From NCBI RefSeq assembly GCF_002563965.1, contig NZ_PDJF01000001.1, positions 2,046,001-2,110,000 of the forward strand: a DNA stretch of 64,000 nucleotides, written 5' to 3'. The notes beneath the pieces are model-generated. The model had not been told where the DNA came from, searched no databases, and worked only from the letters and a program-made list of their open reading frames with translations. Positions within the stretch are counted from its first letter, which is position 1. Every line of letters begins with the position of its first letter. The position numbers were made by a program, and so were the translations under genes. The stretch is from Corynebacterium renale. Its GTDB lineage: Bacteria; Actinomycetota; Actinomycetes; Mycobacteriales; Mycobacteriaceae. Below, in pieces: positions 25,670 through 34,235 of the stretch.

Positions 25670-28081
25670 TTAGATGTCCAGGACCAGCTTCTGGCCGCAC
25701 TTACCGCGCGACACGCAGGTCATAATCGAGTTGTTTGCAGCCTTTTCCTTCGGGGTCAGCACCGCGTCCTGGTGGTCCGCCTCGCCGGCGACGATGCCCA
25801 CCTCGCAGGTACCGCAGATACCTTCGCGGCACTCCGCGTAGAGTTCAATACCCGCGTCCTCCAGGGTCTCCAGGAGGGTCATATTCGCTGGGACGTTGTA
25901 CTCCACGCCGGTGGAATTTAGCTGGACGGTAAAGGGCTCGTTCTTCGTCGGATCCAGCAGGTTCACTGCGGTGAAGGACTCGCGGCGGACGCTGCCTTCT
26001 GGCCAGTCCTTGGTCACCTCGAGGACCTCGTTGGTGAAGCGGTCCGGCCCACAGGTCAGCAGCTGGACGCCGTCTTCGTAGCGGTCCGCGAACTGGCTCA
26101 AGTCCATGCGCGAACCCTCCTCGGAAATGTGCAGCGTGGCGTTTCCACCGTGGTCGCGGACAATGTCCTCCAGGTAACTCATCTTGCCCTTCGCGCTACC
26201 CGAGTAGTGCAGCTCGTAGTCAATGCCCGCAGCCTTGGCCTCGTCCGCCATTGCCAGCATCGGGGTAATACCGATACCCGCGCCGACCAGGATCAGCTTC
26301 GTGGCTTCCTTGTTGAAGCGGAAGTTGTTGCGTGGGCCGCGAACCTCCACGATTGCGCCCTCGTGCAGGTTTTCGTGAATCCACTTGGAACCACCGCGGG
26401 ACTGCTCCTCCAGCTGGACTGCAATCTCCCACTCCTCGTGGTTCATGCGGACCAGGGAGTACTGGCGGTTCAGGCCACCCGCGTTGATCTCGATGTGTGC
26501 GCCGGAGAACGCCAATGGCAATGGTTGCCCGTCTTCGGACTCCAGGGTGATCCGGCGGATGGAATCGGTGACGTTTTCCACTTCTTTAACGCGCATGGTG
26601 CGGGTCTTCAAGGCACGGCTTGGGCCGTTGTAAACGATCTCCGGGTTTTCATCAGAGATCGGGCCGAAGTTCTCCGGGTTCTTGGACACGTCCCAGCGGG
26701 CCATGATCGACTGGGGCCCGCGGAACGATACCGACGGCAAGCGCCCATAGTCCTGGTTCGGTACCAACTCGATGTGCGGCAGGCGCTTGAGCATCTGCTG
26801 CAGCAGCATCTGCATCTGCAGGCGGGCCAGGTTACGTCCCATGCACTGGTGGATGCCGTAGCCGAACAGCAGGTGCTTGGTCACGTTGTCGCGGTACAGG
26901 TCGAACGTGTGCGGGTCCGGGAACATCTCTGGGTCGCGGTTGGCCACCGAGGTGACCAACAGGATGCGCTGGCCTGCCGGAATCTTGACACCGCGGATTT
27001 CCACGGGTTCCAGGGTGCGGCGTCGCCAAGCATGGGAACCACCGTTGAGGCGGAAGGATTCCTCAATCGCGTTCGGGATGAGTTCTGGCTTGTCCTTGAG
27101 CAGGTTCCAGATGTCCGGGCGCTCGGTGAGCAGGTAGATGAACAGGTTAGACACCGAGTTCGCGGTGGTGTCGTGCGCCGCGGTCACCGCCGACATCGTC
27201 TTCGAGCGCAGGTAGTACATCGGGACAGATTCCGGGTCCTCGCGGTGCGCGCGGATGGAGTGCGGAACCCAGCCGGTACCCGGAGTTTCTTCCTCAGCGC
27301 GCAGCAGCTTATTGAGCACACGCTGGGAATGCTGCCAGAACTTACCGTTGGTCTCAGCGACGTGGTTCATGGTCTCCGGGGTGGGCTTACCCCACGTCGC
27401 AGTAGCGTGGCCCATGGAGTACTCGTGGATCTTGTGCATGTCCTCGGCCGGGATACCCATGAACTTCAGGGCAACGGTCAGCGGGGAGATGTGCAGCAGC
27501 TCCTTGTAGATGTCCACTTCACCCTTGTCGATGAACTTGTCGATGTAACTATCGACGGTCGCACGCACCGTATCCTCAAGCTTGCGCAGTTCCTCAACCA
27601 TAAACGGCGCCTCAAGCGCACGGCGGCGGGGATTGTGGATCGGCTCGTCCGTGTTGACGATGGTATCGCGGAAGTCGTAGCCGTAGGCGTTGAGGATGCC
27701 CTTCGCCTCATCAGTCAACGGGACGACCTTCTCCAGCGCGGTGAAGGCGGTGTACTTGTCGGTCTCTTTGAAGATCTTCAGGCAATCTTCATAGCGGGTG
27801 ACCACCCAGTAGTCCAGCTTGTGGCTATAGAAGACCGGCTGGTTTTTAAAAGCCCATTCGGTATGCTTCCAGGGGTCGTCGACGAATTCTTGCCCCAGGG
27901 CGTCGAAGTCCTTATCGGCGCCCTCGCCGGGGTGGCCGAAGATTTCCAGTGCCTCATCCACTGAAAGGTCATCCAGCTCACCGTTGAGGTACGGGCACTT
28001 CGTCTCTGCGGTGTTGGGGTCGAATGCGCGGTCAGAATCGTTGACCTGGTCAATCAAGCGCGAAAGTGTTTCAGTCATCAT
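25670..28081 (-). CDS. Self-sufficient cytochrome P450-reductase fusion (CYP116-like)
   Basis: The 803-aa protein has a P450 domain (about 60-465) with I-helix AAHDTT (301-306), ExxR in EESFR (340-344) and the haem-ligand Cys413 in FGYGIHQCMGRN. Residues about 490-700 are a phthalate-dioxygenase-reductase-type module: RQYSLV for FMN, GAGIGITPM for NAD(P)H. Residues about 715-803 are a plant-type [2Fe-2S] ferredoxin with CREGICGTC, then MTCVSR. Electrons pass from NAD(P)H through FMN and Fe-S to haem in one chain, as in CYP116B enzymes. The substrate is unknown. Start ATG 28081 or the next codon; GGGAG precedes. Confidence 0.95.
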   Translation of the reverse strand: MMTETLSRLIDQVNDSDRAFDPNTAETKCPYLNGELDDLSVDEALEIFGHPGEGADKDFDALGQEFVDDPWKHTEWAFKNQPVFYSHKLDYWVVTRYEDCLKIFKETDKYTAFTALEKVVPLTDEAKGILNAYGYDFRDTIVNTDEPIHNPRRRALEAPFMVEELRKLEDTVRATVDSYIDKFIDKGEVDIYKELLHISPLTVALKFMGIPAEDMHKIHEYSMGHATATWGKPTPETMNHVAETNGKFWQHSQRVLNKLLRAEEETPGTGWVPHSIRAHREDPESVPMYYLRSKTMSAVTAAHDTTANSVSNLFIYLLTERPDIWNLLKDKPELIPNAIEESFRLNGGSHAWRRRTLEPVEIRGVKIPAGQRILLVTSVANRDPEMFPDPHTFDLYRDNVTKHLLFGYGIHQCMGRNLARLQMQMLLQQMLKRLPHIELVPNQDYGRLPSVSFRGPQSIMARWDVSKNPENFGPISDENPEIVYNGPSRALKTRTMRVKEVENVTDSIRRITLESEDGQPLPLAFSGAHIEINAGGLNRQYSLVRMNHEEWEIAVQLEEQSRGGSKWIHENLHEGAIVEVRGPRNNFRFNKEATKLILVGAGIGITPMLAMADEAKAAGIDYELHYSGSAKGKMSYLEDIVRDHGGNATLHISEEGSRMDLSQFADRYEDGVQLLTCGPDRFTNEVLEVTKDWPEGSVRRESFTAVNLLDPTKNEPFTVQLNSTGVEYNVPANMTLLETLEDAGIELYAECREGICGTCEVGIVAGEADHQDAVLTPKEKAANNSIMTCVSRGKCGQKLVLDI

Positions 28082-28309
28082 TGCTCCCTTTCTGGTGACC
28101 TGAACTGCATTTCACTTACATGTGTTCTGCGTTACATCGGCCAGCGTAAAGGTGAGCCAGATTGCAAAGCAATTAATTTTGGGAATCCCAACTAAAGGCC
28201 TACCCCCAAAGGGGTGAAAGCGAGCCCGTGACCAGTGCGTTTAAAAGGTCGCACCACTTTTAGCGCTACTCCACGTTCAGCGCCAGACCACTAGATCATT
28301 CTTGGGGGC

Positions 28310-29140
28310 CTAGCTACTGAACACGGTTAACGCGATAGACCCAGCCACGCCCACTGCGACGAGGAGGCGCAGCACGCGGTCGTCGATACGCGCCACAATC
28401 TTGGTGCCCAGCCAGCCACCGATCGCATTACCAGCCGACAGTGCCACAACAGCCCCGAGCGCCGGCATCGCTATGAACGCATACGCAATCGCAGCCGTGA
28501 GGTTAAACAGAAACTGAACCAGCTTCGCAGTAGCCAGACCCGCGCGCAGCCCAGCGCCAAGCACGAACTGCATAACCAAGATCAGCATGCTTCCGGTCGC
28601 CGGGCCAAGCAGGCCATCATAAAACCCAAGCAGCAAGGTTCCACACGCCAACCCGCCAAGCAAGCCCGCGGTGGGCGCACCCGTGCGCGGGGCCACCTTA
28701 ATGCGCGGCTGGATAAACAACACGTACGCCAAAACCACCGCCAGCGACGCCACGAGCAGCGGCGTGAACTGGTCCGTATTCATCCGGCTGGCCAACCACA
28801 CACCAATGAGCACGCCTGGCAGACCGCCGCCGAGTGCTGCGAGCGCCGTGCGGGTATCCGGGCTGGCGACGCCTTCCGTCCGACGAAAACGGCTGAAAGA
28901 CACCGCATTTCCCACCGCCGCCGACACCTTATTCAGCGCCATAATCGGCGCCACGGCGCTAGCATTCGGGCCGGCGAACGCAAACAACGCCGGAATCTGG
29001 ATCATCCCGCCGCCGCCAGTCGTCGCATCCACGATGCCCGCAGCCGTTCCGATGAGCAGAAGAATCAGCAGCGCTACCCATAAAGTGGGCTCGCCCAGTG
29101 AAGCGTCCCACGGCAGCCCAGAAGCCATCACGTCAATCAT
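28310..29140 (-). CDS. TSUP (TauE/SafE) family membrane exporter
   Basis: The 276-aa protein has about eight hydrophobic segments and the family's N-terminal signature GTAAGIVDATTGGGGMIQIP, with a second glycine-rich repeat near GNAIGGWLGTKIV. TSUP carriers move sulfite, sulfoacetate or other sulfur or organic anions across the membrane; no substrate can be read from the sequence. It lies downstream of the unknown gene at 29190 and upstream of the P450 gene, on the same strand but with a 228-bp gap to the P450 start, so it is probably a separate unit. Confidence 0.9.
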   Translation of the reverse strand: MIDVMASGLPWDASLGEPTLWVALLILLLIGTAAGIVDATTGGGGMIQIPALFAFAGPNASAVAPIMALNKVSAAVGNAVSFSRFRRTEGVASPDTRTALAALGGGLPGVLIGVWLASRMNTDQFTPLLVASLAVVLAYVLFIQPRIKVAPRTGAPTAGLLGGLACGTLLLGFYDGLLGPATGSMLILVMQFVLGAGLRAGLATAKLVQFLFNLTAAIAYAFIAMPALGAVVALSAGNAIGGWLGTKIVARIDDRVLRLLVAVGVAGSIALTVFSS

Positions 29141-29189
29141 GCTTAAAAGTCTGCTCCACGCCAGTTACCAGCAACAAACTCTCGCACTG

Positions 29190-29579
29190 TTAACTTTGCC
29201 ACGCGCACGCCGCAGAATTCGTATCCCCATCTTCCGGGTCCACGGTCCCCTCATACGTGGAACCATACCAGTACGTCCCTTCTGGGAGGGCGGCGACGAC
29301 GGCCTTGGTGACGTCGCGAAGCTCCATATCCGTGACAGCGGTGATTGTTGCGCGGTGCAGGACCTCCGCAATCGGGGCATGGCCCTCACGCTGCGCAAAC
29401 TCAGTAGCTAGCATGCTGTCCGGCTCACAGGTGAAATTCGTCTCCGCCGACCACACCTGCGGGTTGGTCAGACCCGCCTGCTCCAATGTGGCGGGCAGTT
29501 CCTGCTGGGTCTCCTGCCACACACTCGGAATAATGAGCAACTGTAGGCGCGTATACACCGGACGGGATTGCGTAGTCAT
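29190..29579 (-). CDS. Uncharacterised protein
   Basis: I do not recognise this protein of about 129 aa. It starts MTTQSRPVYTRLQLLIIPSV and has no signal peptide. PEGTYWYGSTYEGTVDPEDGD near the end is its most distinctive stretch. ATG 29579 is preferred over the GTG three codons upstream because a TATTGT box (29587-29592) lies 7 nt before it. It stands between the GntR/DUF1648 pair and the TSUP gene. Confidence 0.65.
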   Translation of the reverse strand: MTTQSRPVYTRLQLLIIPSVWQETQQELPATLEQAGLTNPQVWSAETNFTCEPDSMLATEFAQREGHAPIAEVLHRATITAVTDMELRDVTKAVVAALPEGTYWYGSTYEGTVDPEDGDTNSAACAWQS

Positions 29580-29599
29580 GCTGACCACAATAGCCCCGA

Positions 29600-30526
29600 C
29601 TACGCGTCGCGGTGACTAAGCACTTCCCACGCCCCAGCCGCCCCACGCGGATCCGAGCACGTGATTTCCAGGACCTTGCCCTCCCCGTACGTCACGCGGA
29701 TGCCTTCACCACTGCGGGTTATCAGGCCACGGCGGCCGTCGAAAGCATTCGAAATACGCAGGCCCACACCGCCATATTCCGCGATCGTGATATCCACAGC
29801 TGTGATGTCAGTGATCTCTGCCAGGGGGATATGCTTCTTCGGAAGGCCCAGAGCAGACCGGTATTCCAACCCACCTTTGTTCAAGGTCACCGTGAACCAC
29901 AGCGTGGCCGCCATCAGTACGCTGCTCAGAAGCGCGACCAAGAGGATGATCCAATCCATCGCGATCTGACCTATCAGGAAAAGGACCACCGCCAGGGCAT
30001 ACATGGTGCTCGCAATGCCACTCGACGGATGCGCGTACCCCACCCACACGATCTCCGCGCCGGGAGCAACGTTAATCTGGCGCGGTTCGTAGGTAATGAG
30101 GTCCGTGTTGGATTCAGGCACGTTCACCAGCGCGCCGGCTACCACCCCGACCACACCGCTCATAGCCATGATCAACAACATTGCGCCGAGGCCCAGACGC
30201 GGACTCGGGTCAGCGGCCGAAATGTAGAAAGTCCACGCCGTAATAAGAGCGATGCACGTGGCCACGAAATACCCGCCACCGATGTTGACGCGCGCAGACT
30301 TCCCGGCGGGTGCCGCATTGCGCCCAATCCACCAGAACATAGCCAGCAGGAACACCTGCATTGCAGCCATAGCCCACCAGAAAGCCCACGGTTGCATGAA
30401 GTTATCCGGCTCTCCACTAAACGTGAAATGCACCGGCATCTGCCCAGTGATCCGATTCGCAAAAAATGCTGCCACCGCCTGCCCAAGGGCTGCGATGCCC
30501 ACTGCGGGCCAAACGTACCGTGTCAT
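29600..30526 (-). CDS. DUF1648-type membrane protein
   Basis: A 308-aa membrane protein whose N terminus (about 1-60: FANRITGQMPVHFTFSGEPDNFM) matches the DUF1648 pattern found in SdpI-like immunity and signalling proteins. Six or so hydrophobic segments follow, and the C-terminal third is a soluble beta-rich domain (about 215-308: LNKGGLEYRSALGLPKKHIP, then ITDITAVDI), resembling a PH-like fold. Its ATG overlaps the stop of the upstream GntR gene (ATGA), so the two are coupled. YtrA-type regulators are often paired with membrane proteins of this kind. Function unknown. Confidence 0.8.
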   Translation of the reverse strand: MTRYVWPAVGIAALGQAVAAFFANRITGQMPVHFTFSGEPDNFMQPWAFWWAMAAMQVFLLAMFWWIGRNAAPAGKSARVNIGGGYFVATCIALITAWTFYISAADPSPRLGLGAMLLIMAMSGVVGVVAGALVNVPESNTDLITYEPRQINVAPGAEIVWVGYAHPSSGIASTMYALAVVLFLIGQIAMDWIILLVALLSSVLMAATLWFTVTLNKGGLEYRSALGLPKKHIPLAEITDITAVDITIAEYGGVGLRISNAFDGRRGLITRSGEGIRVTYGEGKVLEITCSDPRGAAGAWEVLSHRDA

Positions 30527-30873
30527 GCCAATCCCTCTTCTTTCAAAATTTTTACAACGTCCTGGAGACCAAGGCCCTCCGCCTGAGCGACCCGCGCTAA
30601 CCTGCGTGCAAGCTCCGGCGATTGTTTACTGTGCGCGAGCCCCAGAACTATCGCCCCACGACCACGGCGCAGCTCAATCACCTTCTCATCCCTGAGCAAC
30701 CGGTACGCCTCAAGGACAGTATTGCGGTTCAGACCCAAGGTCTTAGCCAAACTGGCGGCAGTGGGCAGCTTCTCCCCTTCGGGAAGATCGCCGCTTTCTA
30801 CCTGGCTGCGAATCTGACCGGCAATCTGCCTGAAAATCGGGCGTGGATCTGCGGGGTCAGTTACTATCAGCAT
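30523..30873 (-). CDS. GntR-family regulator, YtrA type
   Basis: The 116-aa protein is a GntR winged helix (RPIFRQIAGQIRSQVESGDL, PEGEKLPTAASLAKTLGLNR, NTVLEAYRLLRDEKVIE) followed by a short helical dimerisation tail of about 45 residues, the hallmark of the YtrA subgroup. It heads a two-gene operon with the DUF1648 protein. The start is leaderless (TATGCT box, 6-nt gap), and three tandem repeats lie directly upstream of that box, which suits self-regulation. Confidence 0.92.
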   Translation of the reverse strand: MLIVTDPADPRPIFRQIAGQIRSQVESGDLPEGEKLPTAASLAKTLGLNRNTVLEAYRLLRDEKVIELRRGRGAIVLGLAHSKQSPELARRLARVAQAEGLGLQDVVKILKEEGLA

Positions 30874-31201
30874 GCCTTCAGCATAGTACTAGTTGTACTA
30901 GTTGTGCTAGTTCTAGAATCGATACTTTCTTAGGGGACATGGGAAGGGAATAGAAAGCGCAGGGCTGGATTGCATCAGCTCTTCGTCTTGGATCTCGCAT
31001 ACACCCCGTCATGCAACTGCGAATCTAATTCGGGTAAACCCCTATCTCCGCCAGCAGCAGCGGGGAACGTCCAAATAAAAAGGCGGGCCCCCGCTCATGC
31101 GAGGACCCTGACCTGTATTCTACGGGCGCGAAGACCCGTTGCATGCGAGCAACTCTATCTTAAGGAGTCTGATTCTCAACCTTGAGCTCAAGGCAAACGA
31201 A
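30874..31201. other. Intergenic stretch between GntR gene and tRNA-Glu terminator
   Basis: It contains the gntR promoter and repeats at its left end. The rest (about 30920-31200) shows no convincing gene; a 71-codon frame there has no start signals. Confidence 0.4.
30880..30912 (-). promoter_or_regulatory. gntR promoter with three 9-bp tandem repeats
   Basis: The minus-strand -10 TATGCT (30885-30880) is 6 nt before the ATG. Immediately upstream are GTACTAGTT, GTACTAGTT and GTGCTAGTT in tandem (30886-30912), covering the -35 region. The palindromic core ACTAGT in the repeats is a plausible GntR site. Confidence 0.5.
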
Positions 31202-31236
31202 AGCCGGGAGCCACTCCATCAGAGTGACTCCCGGCT
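31202..31236 (-). terminator. Terminator of the tRNA-Gln/tRNA-Glu transcript
   Basis: AGCCGGGAG / CTCCCGGCT enclose an inner CACTC/GAGTG stem. On the minus strand the hairpin follows tRNA-Glu copy 2 and is succeeded by TTTCGTTT. Confidence 0.75.
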
Positions 31237-31242
31237 GTTTTG

Positions 31243-31315
31243 TACCCCGTACGGGATTTGAACCCGTGTTACCGCCGTGAGAGGGCGGCGTCCTAGGCCG
31301 CTAGACGAACGGGGC
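31243..31315 (-). tRNA. tRNA-Glu (CTC), copy 2
   Basis: Same 73-nt sequence as at 24143, anticodon CTC in the CTCTCAC loop. It is 28 bp downstream of tRNA-Gln on the same strand and close to gltX, the likely ancestral location. Confidence 0.96.
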
Positions 31316-31343
31316 ATTAGGACGCAAACTTAATTGTTTGCAG

Positions 31344-31415
31344 CTGGCCTACCAGGACTCGAACCTAGAATGACGGTACCAGAAACCGTTGTGTTGCCAA
31401 TTACACCATAGGCCA
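31344..31415 (-). tRNA. tRNA-Gln (CTG)
   Basis: A 72-nt cloverleaf beginning TGGCCTATGG, with anticodon stem ACGGT/ACCGT around TTCTGGT (anticodon CTG), T-arm GGTTCGAGTCC and acceptor mate TAGGCCA plus discriminator G. No glnS is seen; GatCAB in this window would convert Glu-tRNA-Gln to Gln-tRNA-Gln. Confidence 0.95.
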
Positions 31416-31521
31416 ATGTTGTTTCAGCGCCCTGCGCTGTGCAACGGGTAATAATATAACCCGAGGCGCTGAAAGAACACAAATCGCCAGTTCAGGCCAC
31501 AATTCATGCAGCCACACAAGG

Positions 31522-33009
31522 CTAGTTTGCCGGTGCAGCTTCCACCGGTGTAACTTCGCGGGCCGCCTTGAGGCGCGCGAGGGTGGATTCCTTGCCCAGC
31601 AGTTCCATGGATTCGAACAGCGGTGGGGAAACCTGCTCGCCGGAGATCGCAACGCGCAGCGCGCCATAAGCCTTACGTGGCTTCAGCTCCAGCTGTTCGA
31701 TGAGGGCGTGGGACAGCGTCTTCTCGATGTTCTCGGTGGTCCACTCGTCCAGGGCATCCAGGCGCTCGATGGCAACCTCGAGTGGCTGGATGGCATCTTC
31801 CTTCAGGTTCTTCCGGGCAGCCTTTTCATCCAGCTCCAGGTCTTCATCCGGAGTGACCAGGAATTTGAGGAGGCCGTAGGCGTCGCCAAGCATCTTGATG
31901 CGCGTCTGAACGAGGTCAGCGGCAATAGCGAACTTGTCCTCCGGGTAATCCACCGGGAAGTCGGTGAATTCGGTGAGGTAGTCGCGCAAGCGGTTCTTGA
32001 AGTCCTCTGGCTCCAGCAGGCGGATGTGGTCCGCGTTGATTGCTTCCAGCTTCTTCTGGTCGAAGCGTGCTGGATTGCCCAGGACGTCGTGGATGTCAAA
32101 GTTTTCCACCATCTCTTCGCGGCTGAAGATATCCTTGTCCGCGGACAGGGACCAGCCCAGAAGCGCCAGGTAGTTGATCATGCCTTCGGGGATGATGCCG
32201 GCGTCGCGGTGGTTGAACAGGTTAGACTCTGGATCACGCTTGGATAGCTTCTTGTTGCCCTGCCCCATCACAAATGGCAGGTGGCCAAACTCTGGGGTGC
32301 GCTCCGCAACACCAATGCGCTTGAGCGCTTCGTAGAGTGCCAGCTGGCGTGGCGTGGAGGACAGTAGGTCCTCGCCACGCAGGACGTGGGTGATGTTCAT
32401 GAGGGCGTCATCGACCGGATTGACCAGTGTGTACAGTGGCTGACCGTTCGAGCGAGCAACCACGTAGTCAGGCTGGGTGGAGGCCTTGAAGGTGACTTCT
32501 CCGCGAACGAGGTCGTTCCAGGTCCAATCCTGGTCCGGCATGCGCAGGCGCCACACTGGCTTGCGGCCTTCTGCCTCGTAAGCGGCAATCTGCTCTTCGG
32601 TGAGGTCGCGGTCGTAGTTGTCGTAACCCAGCTGTGGGTCGCGGCCTGCGGCCTTGTGACGTTCCTCGACCTCTTCCTTCGTGGAGTAGGCCGGGTAGAC
32701 CTCGCCGGCGTCGATAAGCTTCTGCAGCACCTCGGCGTAAATGTCGCCACGCTGCGACTGCCGGTACGGCTCATGCGGGCCACCAATGTTGATGCCTTCA
32801 TCCCAATCCAAGCCCAACCAGGTCAAGGAATCGATGATCGCCTGGTAAGACTCCTCAGAGTCGCGGGCTGCGTCCGTATCTTCAATACGGAAGATCAGTT
32901 TGCCACCTTCATGGCGGGCATAAGCCCAGTTAAACAGGGCGGTGCGGACCATACCGACATGCGGGGTCCCAGTAGGTGATGGGCAGAATCTCACTCGAAC
33001 TTCAGTCAT
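31522..33009 (-). CDS. gltX: Glutamyl-tRNA synthetase (non-discriminating)
   Basis: Class I synthetase of 495 aa with the HIGH-like [19 protein letters not shown] motif, RIEDTD, and the KMSKS equivalent KLSKRDP after GQGN. In organisms with GatCAB and no GlnRS it charges both tRNA-Glu and tRNA-Gln with glutamate; both tRNAs lie just downstream of it. The -10 box TACCAT is 7 nt before the ATG, and AAGGGGC abuts the start too closely to act as a ribosome site, so the mRNA is likely leaderless. It is divergent from an isochorismate synthase with only 29 bp between. Confidence 0.97.
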   Translation of the reverse strand: MTEVRVRFCPSPTGTPHVGMVRTALFNWAYARHEGGKLIFRIEDTDAARDSEESYQAIIDSLTWLGLDWDEGINIGGPHEPYRQSQRGDIYAEVLQKLIDAGEVYPAYSTKEEVEERHKAAGRDPQLGYDNYDRDLTEEQIAAYEAEGRKPVWRLRMPDQDWTWNDLVRGEVTFKASTQPDYVVARSNGQPLYTLVNPVDDALMNITHVLRGEDLLSSTPRQLALYEALKRIGVAERTPEFGHLPFVMGQGNKKLSKRDPESNLFNHRDAGIIPEGMINYLALLGWSLSADKDIFSREEMVENFDIHDVLGNPARFDQKKLEAINADHIRLLEPEDFKNRLRDYLTEFTDFPVDYPEDKFAIAADLVQTRIKMLGDAYGLLKFLVTPDEDLELDEKAARKNLKEDAIQPLEVAIERLDALDEWTTENIEKTLSHALIEQLELKPRKAYGALRVAISGEQVSPPLFESMELLGKESTLARLKAAREVTPVEAAPAN

Positions 33010-33016
33010 GCCCCTT

Positions 33017-33030
33017 ATGGTAGCTACACT
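33017..33030. promoter_or_regulatory. Back-to-back -10 boxes of gltX and isochorismate synthase
   Basis: Minus-strand TACCAT (33022-33017) serves gltX (7-nt gap to its ATG) and plus-strand TACACT (33025-33030) serves the isochorismate synthase (8-nt gap). Only 2 bp separate the boxes, so the two polymerases cannot bind together. Confidence 0.55.
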
Positions 33031-33038
33031 ACGAAATC

Positions 33039-34133
33039 ATGTCTGCAACCCGCCCCGTGACTGCCCCCGATTTTCTCCTTTCCCGCCCGCACGGCTCAGT
33101 GCGCACCCAAGGCGCGAAGGCGACTTTCAACAATGCAGCAGACGCTGTTGCAGCTTTACGACGCGGCGAGCTCGTCGTAGGCGCCCTCCCCTTCCAGCGC
33201 GGGGAACCCATGGCTCTGACCGTCCCGGAATCCGTGATTTGGGAGGATTCCTCCTTGCACCCGCACCCCTTCTACCTCACCGGCGAAGGCTCCCACGTGA
33301 AAGCGCGCGTGGTGGGATACGATCCTTCCCCAGGAGAACACCTGCGCCGCGTGGCCGCAGCGGTGGAACACATCCGCACCTCCGCGGTAGGAAAAATCGT
33401 CCTTGCCCGGGCCGTAGACATCGAATTTGACAACGACGTCGACCCACGCCTCGTCGCCGCCAGACTCATCCAGAACAACCGCGACGGCTACATTGCAGAC
33501 CTCTCCCCCGCCGGACCAGAATATGCGGGCCACTTCCTGGTCGGCTCCTCGCCTGAAGTGTTGGTTCGTAAAGACGGCGATGTTGTGACGGCCTACCCGC
33601 TGGCCGGTTCAGCAGCGCGTTCTTCGGACCCGGCTCAGGACGCTGCCGCGCGAGATCGGTTGGCCGGATCCGCCAAAGACCACGCCGAGCATAAGTTCGT
33701 CGTCGACCATATTCGCGCTGCCCTAGAGCCCCTATGCGCCACTCTGAAGATCCCCGAAAAACCGGAGCTGACCTCCACCCGAGAGATGTGGCACCTGGCC
33801 ACCCCTATCCGGGGAAAGTTGGCCCAGCCGCTGACCGCCCTGGAACTAGCTCTTGCGGTGCACCCCACCCCCGCCATCTGCGGGACCCCGACCGATGCGG
33901 CCGAAAACTTCATCCTCGGGGCCGAAAGCGACCGCCGCTTCTACGCCGGTGCCGTGGGCTGGTCCACAGAAGACGCCGGCGAATACATGGTAGCAATCCG
34001 TTGTGCTGAAGTCGCCGGCAACCGGGCGCGGGCATGGGCTGGCGGAGGCCTCGTCGCCGACTCCATTCCAGAGGAAGAACTGGACGAAACCACCGCGAAG
34101 CTGCAAACAATTATGAAATCACTCGGCCTGTAG
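33039..34133 (+). CDS. Isochorismate synthase (MenF/EntC/DhbC type)
   Basis: A 364-aa chorismate-utilising enzyme. It shows KIVLARAVDIE, VGSSPEVLVRKDGD, YPLAGSAARS, SAKDHAEHKFVVDHI, HPTPAICGTPTDAA and FYAGAVGWSTEDAGEYMVAIRCAEV, the usual order for isochorismate synthases; the GTPTD segment and the acidic Mg-binding Glu near the C terminus are intact. It makes isochorismate for menaquinone or a siderophore-type product; the choice between MenF and EntC cannot be made from this window. It is monocistronic. Confidence 0.93.
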   Translation: MSATRPVTAPDFLLSRPHGSVRTQGAKATFNNAADAVAALRRGELVVGALPFQRGEPMALTVPESVIWEDSSLHPHPFYLTGEGSHVKARVVGYDPSPGEHLRRVAAAVEHIRTSAVGKIVLARAVDIEFDNDVDPRLVAARLIQNNRDGYIADLSPAGPEYAGHFLVGSSPEVLVRKDGDVVTAYPLAGSAARSSDPAQDAAARDRLAGSAKDHAEHKFVVDHIRAALEPLCATLKIPEKPELTSTREMWHLATPIRGKLAQPLTALELALAVHPTPAICGTPTDAAENFILGAESDRRFYAGAVGWSTEDAGEYMVAIRCAEVAGNRARAWAGGGLVADSIPEEELDETTAKLQTIMKSLGL

Positions 34134-34155
34134 TTTTAGGGTAGAGAGAAAGTGC

Positions 34156-34204
34156 GGGGACCACTAACGGCAACTTTTTTGAAAAACTAGCCAGAATGGT
34201 CCCC
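34156..34204. terminator. Hairpin between convergent isochorismate synthase and odx genes
   Basis: GGGGACCA (34156-34163) and TGGTCCCC (34197-34204) are perfect arms around a 33-nt loop that itself holds an A/T hairpin with a T6 run. It separates two converging stops and may serve both. Confidence 0.5.
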
Positions 34205-34235
34205 GAACTTAAGCGAGCTATCCGTGTGCAGTTCT

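Noticed and set aside
26129-27964. 611-codon open frame on the plus strand opposite the P450 gene
   Set aside because: It is the antisense shadow of a high-G+C coding region; the P450-reductase frame on the other strand has all family motifs.
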